Shown in pieces: positions 34,201 through 41,906 of a stretch of 64,000 nucleotides of DNA (position 1 is the first letter of the stretch; every line of letters begins with the position of its first letter). Origin of the DNA: a virus; IMG/VR virus record IMGVR_UViG_3300020418_000005, positions 1 through 64,000 of that record. One strand, given 5' to 3'. Both the position numbers and the translations under genes were made by a program. The notes beneath the pieces are model-generated. The model made no database searches. It worked only from the letters and a program-made list of their open reading frames with translations, and had not been told where the DNA came from.

Positions 34201-35647
34201 CACCAGTTGTTTGAGCAAAATTAACAGCAATAATATCTGCCCTTGCACCAGTGTTAACACCAACAACTTGTAAACCAGTAGCTAAATTTGCTAAACCAGT
34301 GTTATCTTGGAAACCAACACGGAACTGTTGAGGTCCGAATATCTGATGACCTATAGGCCAAGATGTTCCAGCATCTCCATTTGCTTCTTTATCAATTATG
34401 ACTCTTTGCTTATCGTCAAAGACCATAGCAAAGTCCCAAGTAGCAACAGGGTCACCGTTAGAGTCAATCTTATCTCTATAGGTAACACCAATCACATAGT
34501 TCTTATCACCAAACTTAAATATATGTTTCTGTGGGTTAGCAGGACGAATGATAACCAAACGTAAGTTATCTCCAACAACTGATGCATCAGGAGGTAGTGA
34601 TATTGGGTTATCTTCTACATAGTCACCACCAGATACAATAATAGTTTCTTTAACGCCAGGTGTTGCCCATGCTAATTGTGCAGCTTTTTTAATACTTCTA
34701 ACTGGGTTTACAGCAGATCGACCATCGTTAAGGTCAGAACCAATCTGTTGTGAAACGTAAATACGACCACCAACGTCATTCGTTGCTAAGTTAAGGACGT
34801 ATTCTGTAGTTGCAATCTTGTCTGATCTGTCACCTAATAGAGGTGTAATAGATCTTGGAAACTCTCCTGCAGGTCCTGTCTCACTATATCCAAATGCATT
34901 AGTATCTACAACACGGAAACCAATATGTTTGAACTGTACTTCACCATTTAATGCAATACCATCTGTATGTACAGGAGCATCAGAACCTGTCTGTCCAGAG
35001 TTTAATGCTTGGTATACGTTTGCTCCAAAATATCTGTAAGCATTTGTCTGTAGAATAATATTTGGAGACCAAAGAGTACCAGAGTTATTAACAAATGTTT
35101 TTAAAGATGGTGCTCTAAATGCTGCGTTAGGAGTAACAAAATTGTCAATATCAAGGTTTAGGATTCTCGCAGTATCTGAGATGATAGAAGTTGAGGTTCT
35201 AATCGCACCGTTAATGTCAAGTTCAAAGTCTACAGTATCAAGAACTGCTGTTGCAGCAGCACCAACACCACCACCGCCTGATAAAGTAACAAGAGGTGCT
35301 TGTGTATATCCACTGCCTGGTTCGTTAACAGCAACAGAAACAACTTGTCCGTTAAAGATAAAGGCAGAACCTTGTGCTTGTACACCTCCACCTGGTGGTG
35401 CAGCAATTGTTACAGTTGGTGGTGATATGTATCCAGAACCACCAGCATCTATCTGAACGTCATTAACTCTCTGACCCGTTCTGTTGATACCAACACGTGG
35501 CAATCCTGTACTAGCGTCTAACTGCGTTCTTAGTATTTCTTTTTCATCAGAACCAGTCCCGCCTCTAACGGTAAGTTCATTGTCGCCGATAAGTTTCGGG
35601 TTGACGCCCCTAAACTTTTCTTTATCGGAATTAATATGAATTGCCAT
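25274..35647 (-). CDS. Giant tail fibre-like virion protein (3457 residues)
   Basis: A modular structural protein, probably a long fibre or baseplate-attached fibre. Domains in order: a small N-terminal region with two GSGY-type beta modules (residues about 45-135); a right-handed beta-helix-like part beginning with GRIYVSQQIGSDLNDG near residue 292, of the pectate-lyase-like fibre kind; two C/DV..I..GL.RDL helical modules near 930-1160 ending in RNW; five about 85-residue beta repeats (near 1160-1640, each with a SLTFTC-like core); further GSGYT modules near 2250 and 2500; and a C-terminal shaft with three VGI..NP..LHV.G motifs. The last 28 residues (IPANINCVSAGPITIANG and onward) match the terminal tip motif common in phage fibres. 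Host-binding function is inferred. Confidence 0.85.
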   Translation of the reverse strand: MAIHINSDKEKFRGVNPKLIGDNELTVRGGTGSDEKEILRTQLDASTGLPRVGINRTGQRVNDVQIDAGGSGYISPPTVTIAAPPGGGVQAQGSAFIFNGQVVSVAVNEPGSGYTQAPLVTLSGGGGVGAAATAVLDTVDFELDINGAIRTSTSIISDTARILNLDIDNFVTPNAAFRAPSLKTFVNNSGTLWSPNIILQTNAYRYFGANVYQALNSGQTGSDAPVHTDGIALNGEVQFKHIGFRVVDTNAFGYSETGPAGEFPRSITPLLGDRSDKIATTEYVLNLATNDVGGRIYVSQQIGSDLNDGRSAVNPVRSIKKAAQLAWATPGVKETIIVSGGDYVEDNPISLPPDASVVGDNLRLVIIRPANPQKHIFKFGDKNYVIGVTYRDKIDSNGDPVATWDFAMVFDDKQRVIIDKEANGDAGTSWPIGHQIFGPQQFRVGFQDNTGLANLATGLQVVGVNTGARADIIAVNFAQTTGASAYVSGTIDVKLVSGSFVEGEQFNYVVSITTGAQQSLTTSGTTAANKITYTQDPTSAIPTGTYVYLSDAGNPAFTASTGYYEVALIEPNDVNTPTAWEVTFVPLLGATGWNNAFTAQIETFTGNATVNTLNTNSLKSIRAEGEVVSVDEDYVSSLPISRIDFSLQGDPSIAQGGFQNAQFGNAEDLGGIVFYTNALVGRNNTHEFKEGQEILIEGLPTSSPDLSVLNGKQRIYKVIEDADGRCRRFVIPKKMPAITDGNLDPGQFAVVKTFSKSITLSLLNSPNSFPLSTPVERRFQDACTFLRNNREFIAEEVLGEVNNQFARFHYSVYDISGSTFKIFVGLTGQEHTYVSGGTVTFGGTTVNVTNFVYDNIVTGNATVTTASPIAGLAEDDVIKLEGMTLSCSAGNKIYPAYSAYSASGDDGDTQCKQDVIHFINALIRDLEFGTNHNIIEGAQKYIVGGKITYIDDEIIENVRAIEYARQLAIYCVRNWRTGTGTPTEPIYTPKYSSLTRYFDDTVITNTALLNADGSVNNSGNACNDVTSAIDTLAFLWNDVIANNASGTYLDAAYLISRNKVLIADQALRDTVNYFPFLNLDDTSERKCRRDVRKILDGLIRDLVLGGNDGILTAAESYFTGTQLTGVQEAQRAPTLYAVGRAKVYAIAAMRNWTDGNVLEVTPNNSTYNSTSGELTVSFPAPLIPVSIGDRIAFKEEALNFSCTYNGVTANHPGPAKTDPSYGKSFNISNLVSNGTTTTITCNVGDAGPAAGVAHTYVGSVTNGTIIIYNPTQLSSPIPKFEDWNILLDATSSAASGILSPTNASYNPANGELELTVGSGHGVTTSNEVRIAENALTMTCAMDNNVTEHSYPQEGQPAFGNNRPVTAVTTTTITVDVGVAGANQTFTPTNAVYNSATGLLVLTIGSHNLTIDEGIVIADDSLTFTCTMDSNQSQKTYPRASVDYVSGRSIPIIATSAETITVDVGAAGANKLLTPTNAQYDPNTGDMILTVGQHGLGVGRGIVIVDNSLVFTCAQDGNATNHSYPRPSDPASGTSRTITAVSESQHTVSNATYTPSTGVMVVTSNGHGFSDGDYVKFDDDSLTFTCSLDGNATNHTYPRATDRASGRWLQIFNKTNNTFEVNVGITAFGGTHTFVTATSNGLKRQTGTLTVNVGTSSNTTNHTFVAAAADAIQHYPQSVHTFVSASTGAIIHQPSAAHTFKRMDANSVSVYAAGAAPLCAGVATSINTIMSTLTDVLDGTTAAGSTPRTYGTLFDASLLFTYPDSFLYDEFNRRVAIRGDFDDFPIIEASPYTQNASVISFLGGGGALVDGSKVKQPNCPFPGLELDGTASFPNQGKSMVASAFTIVSFGGTGYKVINDGYTQLVSVFVIFCQDGVLAESGGYCSITNSATNFGTYALRGVGYRAECYEFDQGIISNVSATPTGRTILTVSGLGREPLEHYVGKIDGYRNTNTNIEYFIDVVAGVTVGPPFSAQLTFDDGTGQGMDLTDLNTGNPVSTGVLLGKNIKLHRPSIVNSSSHTWEFAGSGTNYLALPENGGTKIEAYEQVSELYGRVYVSGTDELGDFKVGTFARIENRTGAITFTGTVTISEVEFLKLKGGDVVVTGFDASNTLGGANSSDSKLPTQKAVRDYITNSLGPYINKPYSTNAVPRALVELTDSGKISIDQIPALRPFSVFTVANQAERTSLEGALAGDIAIQQDTSQSFILNNDLESLFLGFAVDTSLAFTIGDIFEGSISGGRIQSTEYRQGVVYTVNITNGGSGYTVAPTVSFSGGNPAAGAVSAAATCTIANGQVVTVTIVEFNGFKGGKGYTTQPTVTFSAPPGAGTQAQGSPLIESRLYGNIVNNIKIEDTDTVDDSSTPSANTVNINRTINTSSFNVNNWVSLSSNQIAASDITSGVIETDRLASGGAANSFTFLRGDQNFALAVQSVKGAETRYFAKLASQCNTGSSSMVFTTNSDVLIGHDVLQGIAGIQANTSITGVVTAAGLTTIALNNPVTQNIPLGTIIEFERGESPMTFESTFTQGGFVDDVIIANGGSGFTNGQYFDQPLQGGTGTGLKANIVVSGNTVTELTVTDGGTGYNADFSITVAPSSIGGGSSLVLNAKVSTVNRQYANVSLDINRVTDLTISADLYGTIGVSRYKKSQFNIGQAGNGSVELKTGPDSGLDADLLDGQQGNYYTNANHLFAGQVPQDRLGGIYGIDISGSSANTIRLQTGTNNPTSNPNPNSFVEGVISNTVFNSSNGLGTAYPSVNTGIGTGTSTKHLVLTIRNGASGFDASFGGVRQLAFANDDNMYLRGSGNGVSTWNSWAKVWTSLSDGVDSGMDADKLDNRQGAWYQNALNINYGTLSDNRLPRFISETKFRDKVTIKAFAGDPKFRIYVSGQILNTAPFIPGDPNNPSVNLYNANAQGVGSFVIDNVITNDDVNDNFNDFTILIGRLTSGNFAGALTVGTASNRVEFDDFTIEDGNTLEVCNLHSDGGVGQLQLGRKDGNATTPRILFNSSQLAASYNAKIEASGGNASAGSGSLNVDVVNADGFTIKNQVVWNQGNIQFSSSNTPNYAVQRDGSGNFSAGTITANLVGSASLNVLKTGDTMTGSLNITGGTSGLTVAGITNLNNFTNVNNDLNVSGALFVDVSAYEVGINTTNPASTLHVQGNDGILIRTSSNGVGAKIKFSDHQGGYTQQGTFQYKHQDGSISGTPWNDGWELFGSEALTGFKVFGDIVAERRLGVNNNNPSYTLDVGGNARFTTGAYIDSANDNSGAPIYFLGSNSQRNFRIGNQIGHNNAFEITPSTNNGGQNWDSTPAIYVRGDRRVAINTSAISGVDSESNTTRSYYLNVQGDMNINGQLFQNNSEFVTSRWTEASNNLDIYRLSRVGINRTNPTYQLHISGDTNIENGFLYANGVKQWIDSYGIFKSNSNTVAENITIPANINCVSAGPITIANGYTVTINSGGNWAIV
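25300..25307 (-). promoter_or_regulatory. Late promoter motif TATAAATA for the glycine-rich adhesin gene
   Basis: The minus strand reads TATAAATA 39 bp upstream of the adhesin start. It lies inside the last codons of the preceding giant gene. Confidence 0.6.
30735..32175 (-). repeat. Five-copy about 85-residue beta repeat inside the giant fibre gene
   Basis: The protein encoded here contains five tandem copies, spaced about 80-90 residues except for the first, which is longer. Each has Y.P.TG...LT...HGL, then a SLTFTC.xDGN..N H.YPR..D..SGR core, and ends near ITVDVG..GAN. The first copy (near 32020) is diverged. It is a protein-level repeat; the DNA copies have drifted and are not identical. 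Confidence 0.8.
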
Positions 35648-35687
35648 GTCGCAGTTTAACTCCCAGAACCTGTATTATCCTCAGTTA

Positions 35688-35695
35688 TATTTAGC
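35688..35695 (-). promoter_or_regulatory. Late promoter motif GCTAAATA for the giant fibre gene
   Basis: The minus strand reads GCTAAATA 41 bp upstream of the 3457-residue gene, in the 52-bp gap after the 166-residue gene. A GGGAG Shine-Dalgarno lies closer to the ATG. Confidence 0.6.
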
Positions 35696-35699
35696 ATCA

Positions 35700-36200
35700 T
35701 CAAACCCAAGCTAGACTAGTAACTCTGGTAGATGCTGCCCATTTAATTGTGGCAGTAGTACCAGCTCTAACTGTTGAATATGAAAATCTATTTGCAGCAC
35801 CTACGGGAACGATAGACCAAGTTTGACCTGAGGGAATGTCATCTTTAATCACAGTCTCCATTGTAGACATGACAGAAACGTTGCCACTACCATCGCAATA
35901 GACTGCAGACTCTAGTTTGTTAGTAAAAACAACTCCAGAATCATTAACTGCAATAATGTGACCAGTCACAAAATTCATAGTATTATTAGCAATAGGAATT
36001 TGAGTTCCTACACTATCCAATGCTAGAGATGCAGTATTAACACCTCTCAAAATATATGTTGTTGTATTGCTATCTGAGTATTGTGAATTTTTAATTTCAA
36101 GTGTGTTGAAATCTTTACCATTCCTAAGTTCATCAATAACTGCGGTTCTAGCAATAGAAAAACCACCAGTTGAATCAAACTTGTCTATAGTAGTTGCCAT
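35700..36200 (-). CDS. Small virion structural-like protein (166 residues)
   Basis: The product begins MATTIDKFDSTGGFSI and is rich in Thr, Ser, Asn and Val, with no hydrophobic segment, so it looks like a soluble beta protein. Motifs such as FNTLEIKNSQYSDSNTTTYIL and a C-terminal TATIKWAAST are typical of cyanophage structural proteins, but the specific role is not known. It starts two bases after the stop of the 1833-residue gene and lies between two giant fibre-like proteins, so it may link or cap them. Confidence 0.72.
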   Translation of the reverse strand: MATTIDKFDSTGGFSIARTAVIDELRNGKDFNTLEIKNSQYSDSNTTTYILRGVNTASLALDSVGTQIPIANNTMNFVTGHIIAVNDSGVVFTNKLESAVYCDGSGNVSVMSTMETVIKDDIPSGQTWSIVPVGAANRFSYSTVRAGTTATIKWAASTRVTSLAWV

Positions 36201-36202
36201 TT

Positions 36203-39200
36203 TTATTTCTTAGTGATTGTTGATGAGAAGGTAATCTTCACTGAGTTAGTAGCAGGAACGTTTGCTCCTAACACTATATTTAACCTTGCTTCATTACCAG
36301 CGGTAAATTCAAACGAAGGAACAATGAGTTGATAATCTGTTCTCAAGTTACCATACTCAGTATGGAATACATCTGTGCCATCATCTGTGACACCAAATTC
36401 AATGAACTCTTTTTCACCATCTTGTAAGTTTTCTGCAACAACAACTACCTTCGCTCCTTTCGCAGTTGCAACTTCATATATGTTAGATCCACCATTGTTT
36501 GATGATCCCTTAGTTAATGTTATTGTCTCAGATAAGATTTTAACATCAGCAAGTTCAAACTCTTTTAGATCTCCATCAAAAACTTTAACACCATTATAAT
36601 TACCAGTTCCAAAACCAGTATTCAAATACACATCACCTTGATCATCTAATCTAAGAATAGGATCTACATAAACACCTGTAGAAACACCAAGATCAAAATA
36701 CTGTTTTGAAGTATGTAGGAATGTGCTTAGTGTATTTGTATTATCAAATGTAGTTTCTGCATTATTAAATGTCATCAAGTTTGCAGTAATCTCAAACTGT
36801 TGACTTGTCAGAGATCTAATTGTATCTACTGAATAGAAATCAAGTGCAGTTGTTGTTAACTGCATTGTATTACTTCCATCATTGTAGAAATACAAGGTGT
36901 TCTCATTTGCACCAGGTGCAGTCTCAGGAATTATATAAGTGTTTTGATCAACGTCTTTTACTCCACCAAGTGAACCCCAGTTAGTTCCATCATAACCTTC
37001 GTAAGTTAGAGTTGTAGTATTATATCTGATAGATCCTTGCTCAGCTGTTCCTCTCTCAGCAGTAGTTCCATTTGGAATTACAAGAGATGTTGGAGCATCA
37101 ACAATAACTCTCTTACCAGAGTTAGGTCTAAGTAACAGATCACTGATGTCTGTATTAATTACATTGTCAAATAATCTTAAATCGCCATTAATACTTAATG
37201 GAAGATCTCCTAGAGGTCCTATTCTTAACTCCTCAATATCTTCAAATGTTAGAGGAGCAACCGCTAATTGTGAATATGTAAGTTCTGCAGAACCATTTTG
37301 TAATGCACCAGATGTGTGAACTGGTTCATTACCACTTGTAGCGGTAGTACCAGCACCTGTTACTTCATATAAGTTATTTTTGTACTTAACATATTGACCT
37401 AAAGTTACAGGAGTATTCGCATTCCAATCAACATATGCAGGAGCAGATACGTTCACAGAACGCATCTTCTTCATGTTTACAAATTCTAAATGATTTGGTG
37501 TAACTCTAATTGTATTAATATTATCATTAATAAACCATAGAGTATTATCATTAGCACCAACAGTTTCCTCTGCTAAGATTGTAGTATTTCCATCTAAGTC
37601 TCTTACACCACCTAGAGATGACCATGATAAAGAGTTAGTACTATATCCTTCATACTGATTCGTATCTGTGTTATATCTGATACAACCATCTTTTACAATA
37701 CCAGCAGTAGGTCTCTCTGCTGTATTACCAACAGGAATAGCAATAGCAGTGTTGGTTAAGACATCAGCAATTCTTCCTGTATCAGGAACAACTAGAACAT
37801 CATATCCACCAAGAGATGATAGACTATTGTTAGAACTTAATAATTTAAGATAATCACCAACAGCAACAGCATCACCTTTTATTTCTCCAGTACCTGTAAT
37901 GTTACCACTCGTTGCTGAAATTTGAATTGTAGATCCTATATTAAGACCAGCAGCATCAACGACAAGACTATTTGTTAATGGATCTGTAACCGCAAGAGAT
38001 AGGTTTTCATTTGAAGCCGCAGTAATAGAACTTGTTACAGTAGCAGCAAGAGTTGCAGTCGCACTGACAGTTGCATTTGCAATGAGGGCAGCAGTTATAT
38101 CTGCATCTGGTGATACTAATTTTTGTACACTAAATTCACCATCATCTACTTTACCTTTTACAACTTCTTCTACAACAACATCAGTAACTGTTATCTCTAG
38201 ACCACTACCAAATGTCTTAGGGTTGTTTGTGCTGACAGTCATCACTGCCTCATCACCATCATCACCACCCTCGTTAATATGATCTGCGTTTTCTGTAGCA
38301 CAGAAATAGTAAAGATTAGGTGTGTCGTCAGCGATCTTAATTGTATGATTTGTTCCGTCTACAGTTACACCATTTGTGTATGTTGCACCAAAGAAATTAA
38401 ATACGACTGCTCCAGCAGTAGTTGGGTTTGCACTTAACGTAAGTGTGGTTCCGTTGACGACTGATAGTACAGTTGTACCATCAGGAATAATACCATCTCC
38501 AGATACTTTCTCAACAGCAAATCCTGCTTGAATACCAGTTGTCGAAGCGACTGTAATAGTTGGTGTATTAGCACTTAATGTTGTACTTACATTTTCAACT
38601 CTACTAGGTGCCCATCTACCATCAGGGAATTGAGATAAAGCAAATACATGACTACCATTTGAGTTATCACTTAAATCAAACGTATAACTGTTACCAGCAT
38701 ACACTGTCCAAGAAGGAGTCATTACTGCTCCGTTACCATCGTTAAGATCTATAAAGTAACGATATTCAGTAACAGCAGTATTAATATTATATGCTACTGT
38801 TGGGGCAGAGTCTTTTACAAGAGTAAATCCATCTTGAAAACCAAATGTATCACAAACAATATATGAAATATTATTGTTGGCATTGGTTTTAACTTTTTGA
38901 ACTTTAACTGGAGTACCAGCAGAAGTAATTGATGAAATTGTTAGCGTAATGTTATCAGCAGGAGTTGCTCCACCAACAGATGCACCTGGTAGTGTAACTG
39001 TATCATTCACTGCATAGAAGTAACCTTCAGATCCTGTGGTAACAGTTGCAGATAACACATCACCCACAGCGTCTCTAGTAACATCAAACGTTGCACTACT
39101 ACCATTTCCAGATGTTTGACTAGGTGCTACTGCAGTATATGTTTGGTTTGCACCACCAGCTACAGTTGTTGATGATGCAATCGTGCTTGCAAGTATTCCA

Positions 39201-41704
39201 CCACCCGCATCTCTAACTAAATCTCCTACACTAAATGTATTAGCTGGAAGAGAGGTGCTTGTAAATACAATCTTATCAACCTGTAAGTTAGTAACAGCAT
39301 ATACTTCTGGTTGTACAAGATCAAATGCACTTACATTTAAGACATCTCCTATTGTATAACCATTACCACCATCTACTATGGTTATTTCACTAGCAAAACC
39401 TAGAGTTCCAACAGTATACTGGAATCCAGTACCACCACCATACTCAGGTTCAAAGTTAACAACCATCGAACCAGCTAAAGTTGGTAGAATTGATATCTCT
39501 ACAGTTGTAGCATCTACAACTTGTGTAACTGTAGCTCCAGCAATAATTTCACCATTACCACTTTGTTTTACTACAACCATTCCAGCAACGATACCAGCAC
39601 TACTTGGAACTGTTAAGTAAGTTTGATTTTGATTAACAACCTTTAAATCTGCCTGACCTGGTTGTGTAGGTCCTGCAGACATCGTAAACTGTGTTGCACT
39701 GTCAACACTAGCAACAGTAACACCAGCAGGAATTTGTGCTGTGTTATTAATATTCTGAATTAACTCAACACCATCTCCTACTTCAATACCTGTTGTACTA
39801 GCAACAGTAACTTGTGGACTTCCTGCCTCAATAGTATCAACACTAATTGCAAGGTCGTTACCACCAGAACCTGGTTGAGCACCAGCAGCACCACCAAGTT
39901 GATTACCTGGTATATACAGTGTATCGCCTGGTAAGTATCCCTGACCCGCTGCAACAATGGTTACAGCATTATATGAATTATTTCCTTGTGCAAATATAAC
40001 CTCAACATTAACACGCAATCCAGAACCAGAGGAGTTTATATTTGAAACTAAAATATTGTTATATGTATTAGCACCACCCGCTGCAATACCACTATATTGT
40101 AATGCTGTTACACCAGCGTTAGAGTTGAATGTAACACCTAAAAATTCGAGTTCTCCTCTAGCATATGTTGAAACATTATTGACTGCAGTAGCAAGACTTA
40201 ATATTTCACCAGTTTGATATCCACTACCAAATGCAGATATCTGATCCAGTGCAGCAATCGCACCAAAGTTACCACCAAGAGTAATCTGTAAACCAGAACC
40301 TAATGTTGCAGCATCTGCACCGTTTACATCATATAAATCTGCAGCAGCAATGCTAATTACATCACCTACTGCATAACTCCCATCGCCAGGTGCGTTAACA
40401 ATAAACTCAGATACTGTACCACCAATAGTATCAACAACTAATTGGAATCCTGCCTGTTGTGAATTTGGATCAGTAAGAGTTAATGCACCACCTTGATTAG
40501 GGTGAACACTACATCCATAATATACAGTTAAATTATTAGGATTACTAGGGACTGCAAATGTTATTGTTTTTGTTGCCGCAGCAAAATAACCAGCAAGAAA
40601 GTTTGCTCCAGTTACAGTAACACCATCTAGTTCATATGTAACACCATCTGCAGCATCTAGAATAGTACTAGAATCATCTTGTACAGTGGATATAAAAGCT
40701 GGGTGTTGATTGTTTGTACTATCATCAAGATTGAAGACGTATGTTTTTCCTTTTAATAAGTTAAAATCTCCACCTTCAAATCCATCTATGAAATATTTGT
40801 TACCTAAAGAAGATTTAACTATAAATGTTTGTGTTCCTGCAAGAGGAATAGATCCTGTTAATACATCTCCTACTGTATAATTTGATGTTACAGATACAAA
40901 TTCACTACTATCAACTCCTCCAAATGGTTGTACACCACCATTCTGTACGTTGAGGTTAACCAACATACCAGTTCCATTACCACCTGTTAATGGAATACTC
41001 TTCCATATACCACTAGGATAGTTTGAACCAGACGTAACAGTAGCAGCAAAGGCAGATACAACCACATCAGCAGTCATCTGTGTACCACTACCACCTGTTA
41101 CATTGAGGTTTGTATATGAACCAGGAAAGTAGTTAATACCACCGTTTGTAATTGCACCCGATATCTGATCAACAGTAAAGTCAATAGTAGCACCAGTACC
41201 ACTACCACTACTAATAACAGGAATGTTTAAATAAACGCCAGGTGTATATCCACTACCTGGTTGAGTTATACTTCCACCAAATCCATCTATTGTTACACCT
41301 ACAGTTGCACCATCACCAGTACCACCTATAGCAGGGATTGCTGTATAAGTTCCTCCATCATAGTTAGAACCAGCATCTGTAAGTGAAATACCTAATGTAT
41401 CAAGACTGTTTTTCTCAATTACAAAGTCTCTATAATATTTGACACTTGCAGCAGCAAGATCTGATAATTTCTTTCCTGCACTAGCAAAACCTAGTATACC
41501 TGTACCATTACGGTATATTCCAAGCGAGACATCATTTACAAATGCTAAACTAGGAGCAGATACTAAACCATCTCCTAGTTTTAAGTTACCTGTTGAAAGG
41601 TCAGAACCTCCAGCAGTAACTGTAAATATTTGATTTCCTATTTCGTTTATCTTGACCCTTTGCTGTTCAAAGGTGTCAGTACGTGCTACATTAACTGCTG
41701 GCAT
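36203..41704 (-). CDS. Giant virion protein with cupredoxin-like domains (1833 residues)
   Basis: A modular baseplate or fibre protein. The N-terminus (FVNDVSLGIYRNGTGILGF near 53-71) is a fibre attachment module. A run of GSGY.PG-type beta modules follows at 105-275. A cupredoxin-like domain lies at about 281-410: NNQHPAFIST supplies a His and YYGCSVHPNQGG a Cys-x2-His, but the Met position is Gly. A second, split copy lies near 978-1165, with SHVFALS and YYFCATENADH, in which a TTGI module is nested. TTGI/SSAGI modules recur. Two about 85-residue fibre modules with SIRYNT..YEGY..WGSLGGV lie near 1315-1410 and 1535-1630. No enzymatic role is claimed. Confidence 0.8.
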   Translation of the reverse strand: MPAVNVARTDTFEQQRVKINEIGNQIFTVTAGGSDLSTGNLKLGDGLVSAPSLAFVNDVSLGIYRNGTGILGFASAGKKLSDLAAASVKYYRDFVIEKNSLDTLGISLTDAGSNYDGGTYTAIPAIGGTGDGATVGVTIDGFGGSITQPGSGYTPGVYLNIPVISSGSGTGATIDFTVDQISGAITNGGINYFPGSYTNLNVTGGSGTQMTADVVVSAFAATVTSGSNYPSGIWKSIPLTGGNGTGMLVNLNVQNGGVQPFGGVDSSEFVSVTSNYTVGDVLTGSIPLAGTQTFIVKSSLGNKYFIDGFEGGDFNLLKGKTYVFNLDDSTNNQHPAFISTVQDDSSTILDAADGVTYELDGVTVTGANFLAGYFAAATKTITFAVPSNPNNLTVYYGCSVHPNQGGALTLTDPNSQQAGFQLVVDTIGGTVSEFIVNAPGDGSYAVGDVISIAAADLYDVNGADAATLGSGLQITLGGNFGAIAALDQISAFGSGYQTGEILSLATAVNNVSTYARGELEFLGVTFNSNAGVTALQYSGIAAGGANTYNNILVSNINSSGSGLRVNVEVIFAQGNNSYNAVTIVAAGQGYLPGDTLYIPGNQLGGAAGAQPGSGGNDLAISVDTIEAGSPQVTVASTTGIEVGDGVELIQNINNTAQIPAGVTVASVDSATQFTMSAGPTQPGQADLKVVNQNQTYLTVPSSAGIVAGMVVVKQSGNGEIIAGATVTQVVDATTVEISILPTLAGSMVVNFEPEYGGGTGFQYTVGTLGFASEITIVDGGNGYTIGDVLNVSAFDLVQPEVYAVTNLQVDKIVFTSTSLPANTFSVGDLVRDAGGGILASTIASSTTVAGGANQTYTAVAPSQTSGNGSSATFDVTRDAVGDVLSATVTTGSEGYFYAVNDTVTLPGASVGGATPADNITLTISSITSAGTPVKVQKVKTNANNNISYIVCDTFGFQDGFTLVKDSAPTVAYNINTAVTEYRYFIDLNDGNGAVMTPSWTVYAGNSYTFDLSDNSNGSHVFALSQFPDGRWAPSRVENVSTTLSANTPTITVASTTGIQAGFAVEKVSGDGIIPDGTTVLSVVNGTTLTLSANPTTAGAVVFNFFGATYTNGVTVDGTNHTIKIADDTPNLYYFCATENADHINEGGDDGDEAVMTVSTNNPKTFGSGLEITVTDVVVEEVVKGKVDDGEFSVQKLVSPDADITAALIANATVSATATLAATVTSSITAASNENLSLAVTDPLTNSLVVDAAGLNIGSTIQISATSGNITGTGEIKGDAVAVGDYLKLLSSNNSLSSLGGYDVLVVPDTGRIADVLTNTAIAIPVGNTAERPTAGIVKDGCIRYNTDTNQYEGYSTNSLSWSSLGGVRDLDGNTTILAEETVGANDNTLWFINDNINTIRVTPNHLEFVNMKKMRSVNVSAPAYVDWNANTPVTLGQYVKYKNNLYEVTGAGTTATSGNEPVHTSGALQNGSAELTYSQLAVAPLTFEDIEELRIGPLGDLPLSINGDLRLFDNVINTDISDLLLRPNSGKRVIVDAPTSLVIPNGTTAERGTAEQGSIRYNTTTLTYEGYDGTNWGSLGGVKDVDQNTYIIPETAPGANENTLYFYNDGSNTMQLTTTALDFYSVDTIRSLTSQQFEITANLMTFNNAETTFDNTNTLSTFLHTSKQYFDLGVSTGVYVDPILRLDDQGDVYLNTGFGTGNYNGVKVFDGDLKEFELADVKILSETITLTKGSSNNGGSNIYEVATAKGAKVVVVAENLQDGEKEFIEFGVTDDGTDVFHTEYGNLRTDYQLIVPSFEFTAGNEARLNIVLGANVPATNSVKITFSSTITKK

Positions 41705-41897
41705 TTTGGATTAACTCTCTTAATAAGGACTTAAGTTCAGAGACTTCATTCTTCAACTTATTTATGTCATCCAATGCGGAACTCAGTTGTTTTGATTTGC
41801 GTCTAGACTCTATGGCAGAATCATCGACATTGATGATAGCACCAGTGTTTTGGTCTCTTACTAGACCATCATGTCCAGAAACTTTCACAAATTTCAT
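41691..41897 (-). CDS. Small coiled-coil structural protein
   Basis: The 68-residue protein has an N-terminal VKVSGHDGLVRDQNTGAI region, which recurs in small proteins of T4-like phages, then a coiled-coil helix SSALDDINKLKNEVSELKS. It overlaps the 1833-residue gene by 14 bases, so the two are probably translated together. A CATAAATA string inside it (41759-41766) lies 55 bp upstream of the 1833-residue gene and could serve as a late promoter. The exact role is unknown; a trimeric structural pin is possible. Confidence 0.75.
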   Translation of the reverse strand: MKFVKVSGHDGLVRDQNTGAIINVDDSAIESRRKSKQLSSALDDINKLKNEVSELKSLLRELIQNASS

Positions 41898-41906
41898 ATG
41901 CGGAAA

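Noticed and set aside
40480-40860. Plastocyanin (petE)-like electron carrier
   Set aside because: The cupredoxin-like domain is embedded in an 1833-residue virion protein, has no signal peptide of its own and lacks the Met ligand, so it is not a host-type plastocyanin gene.
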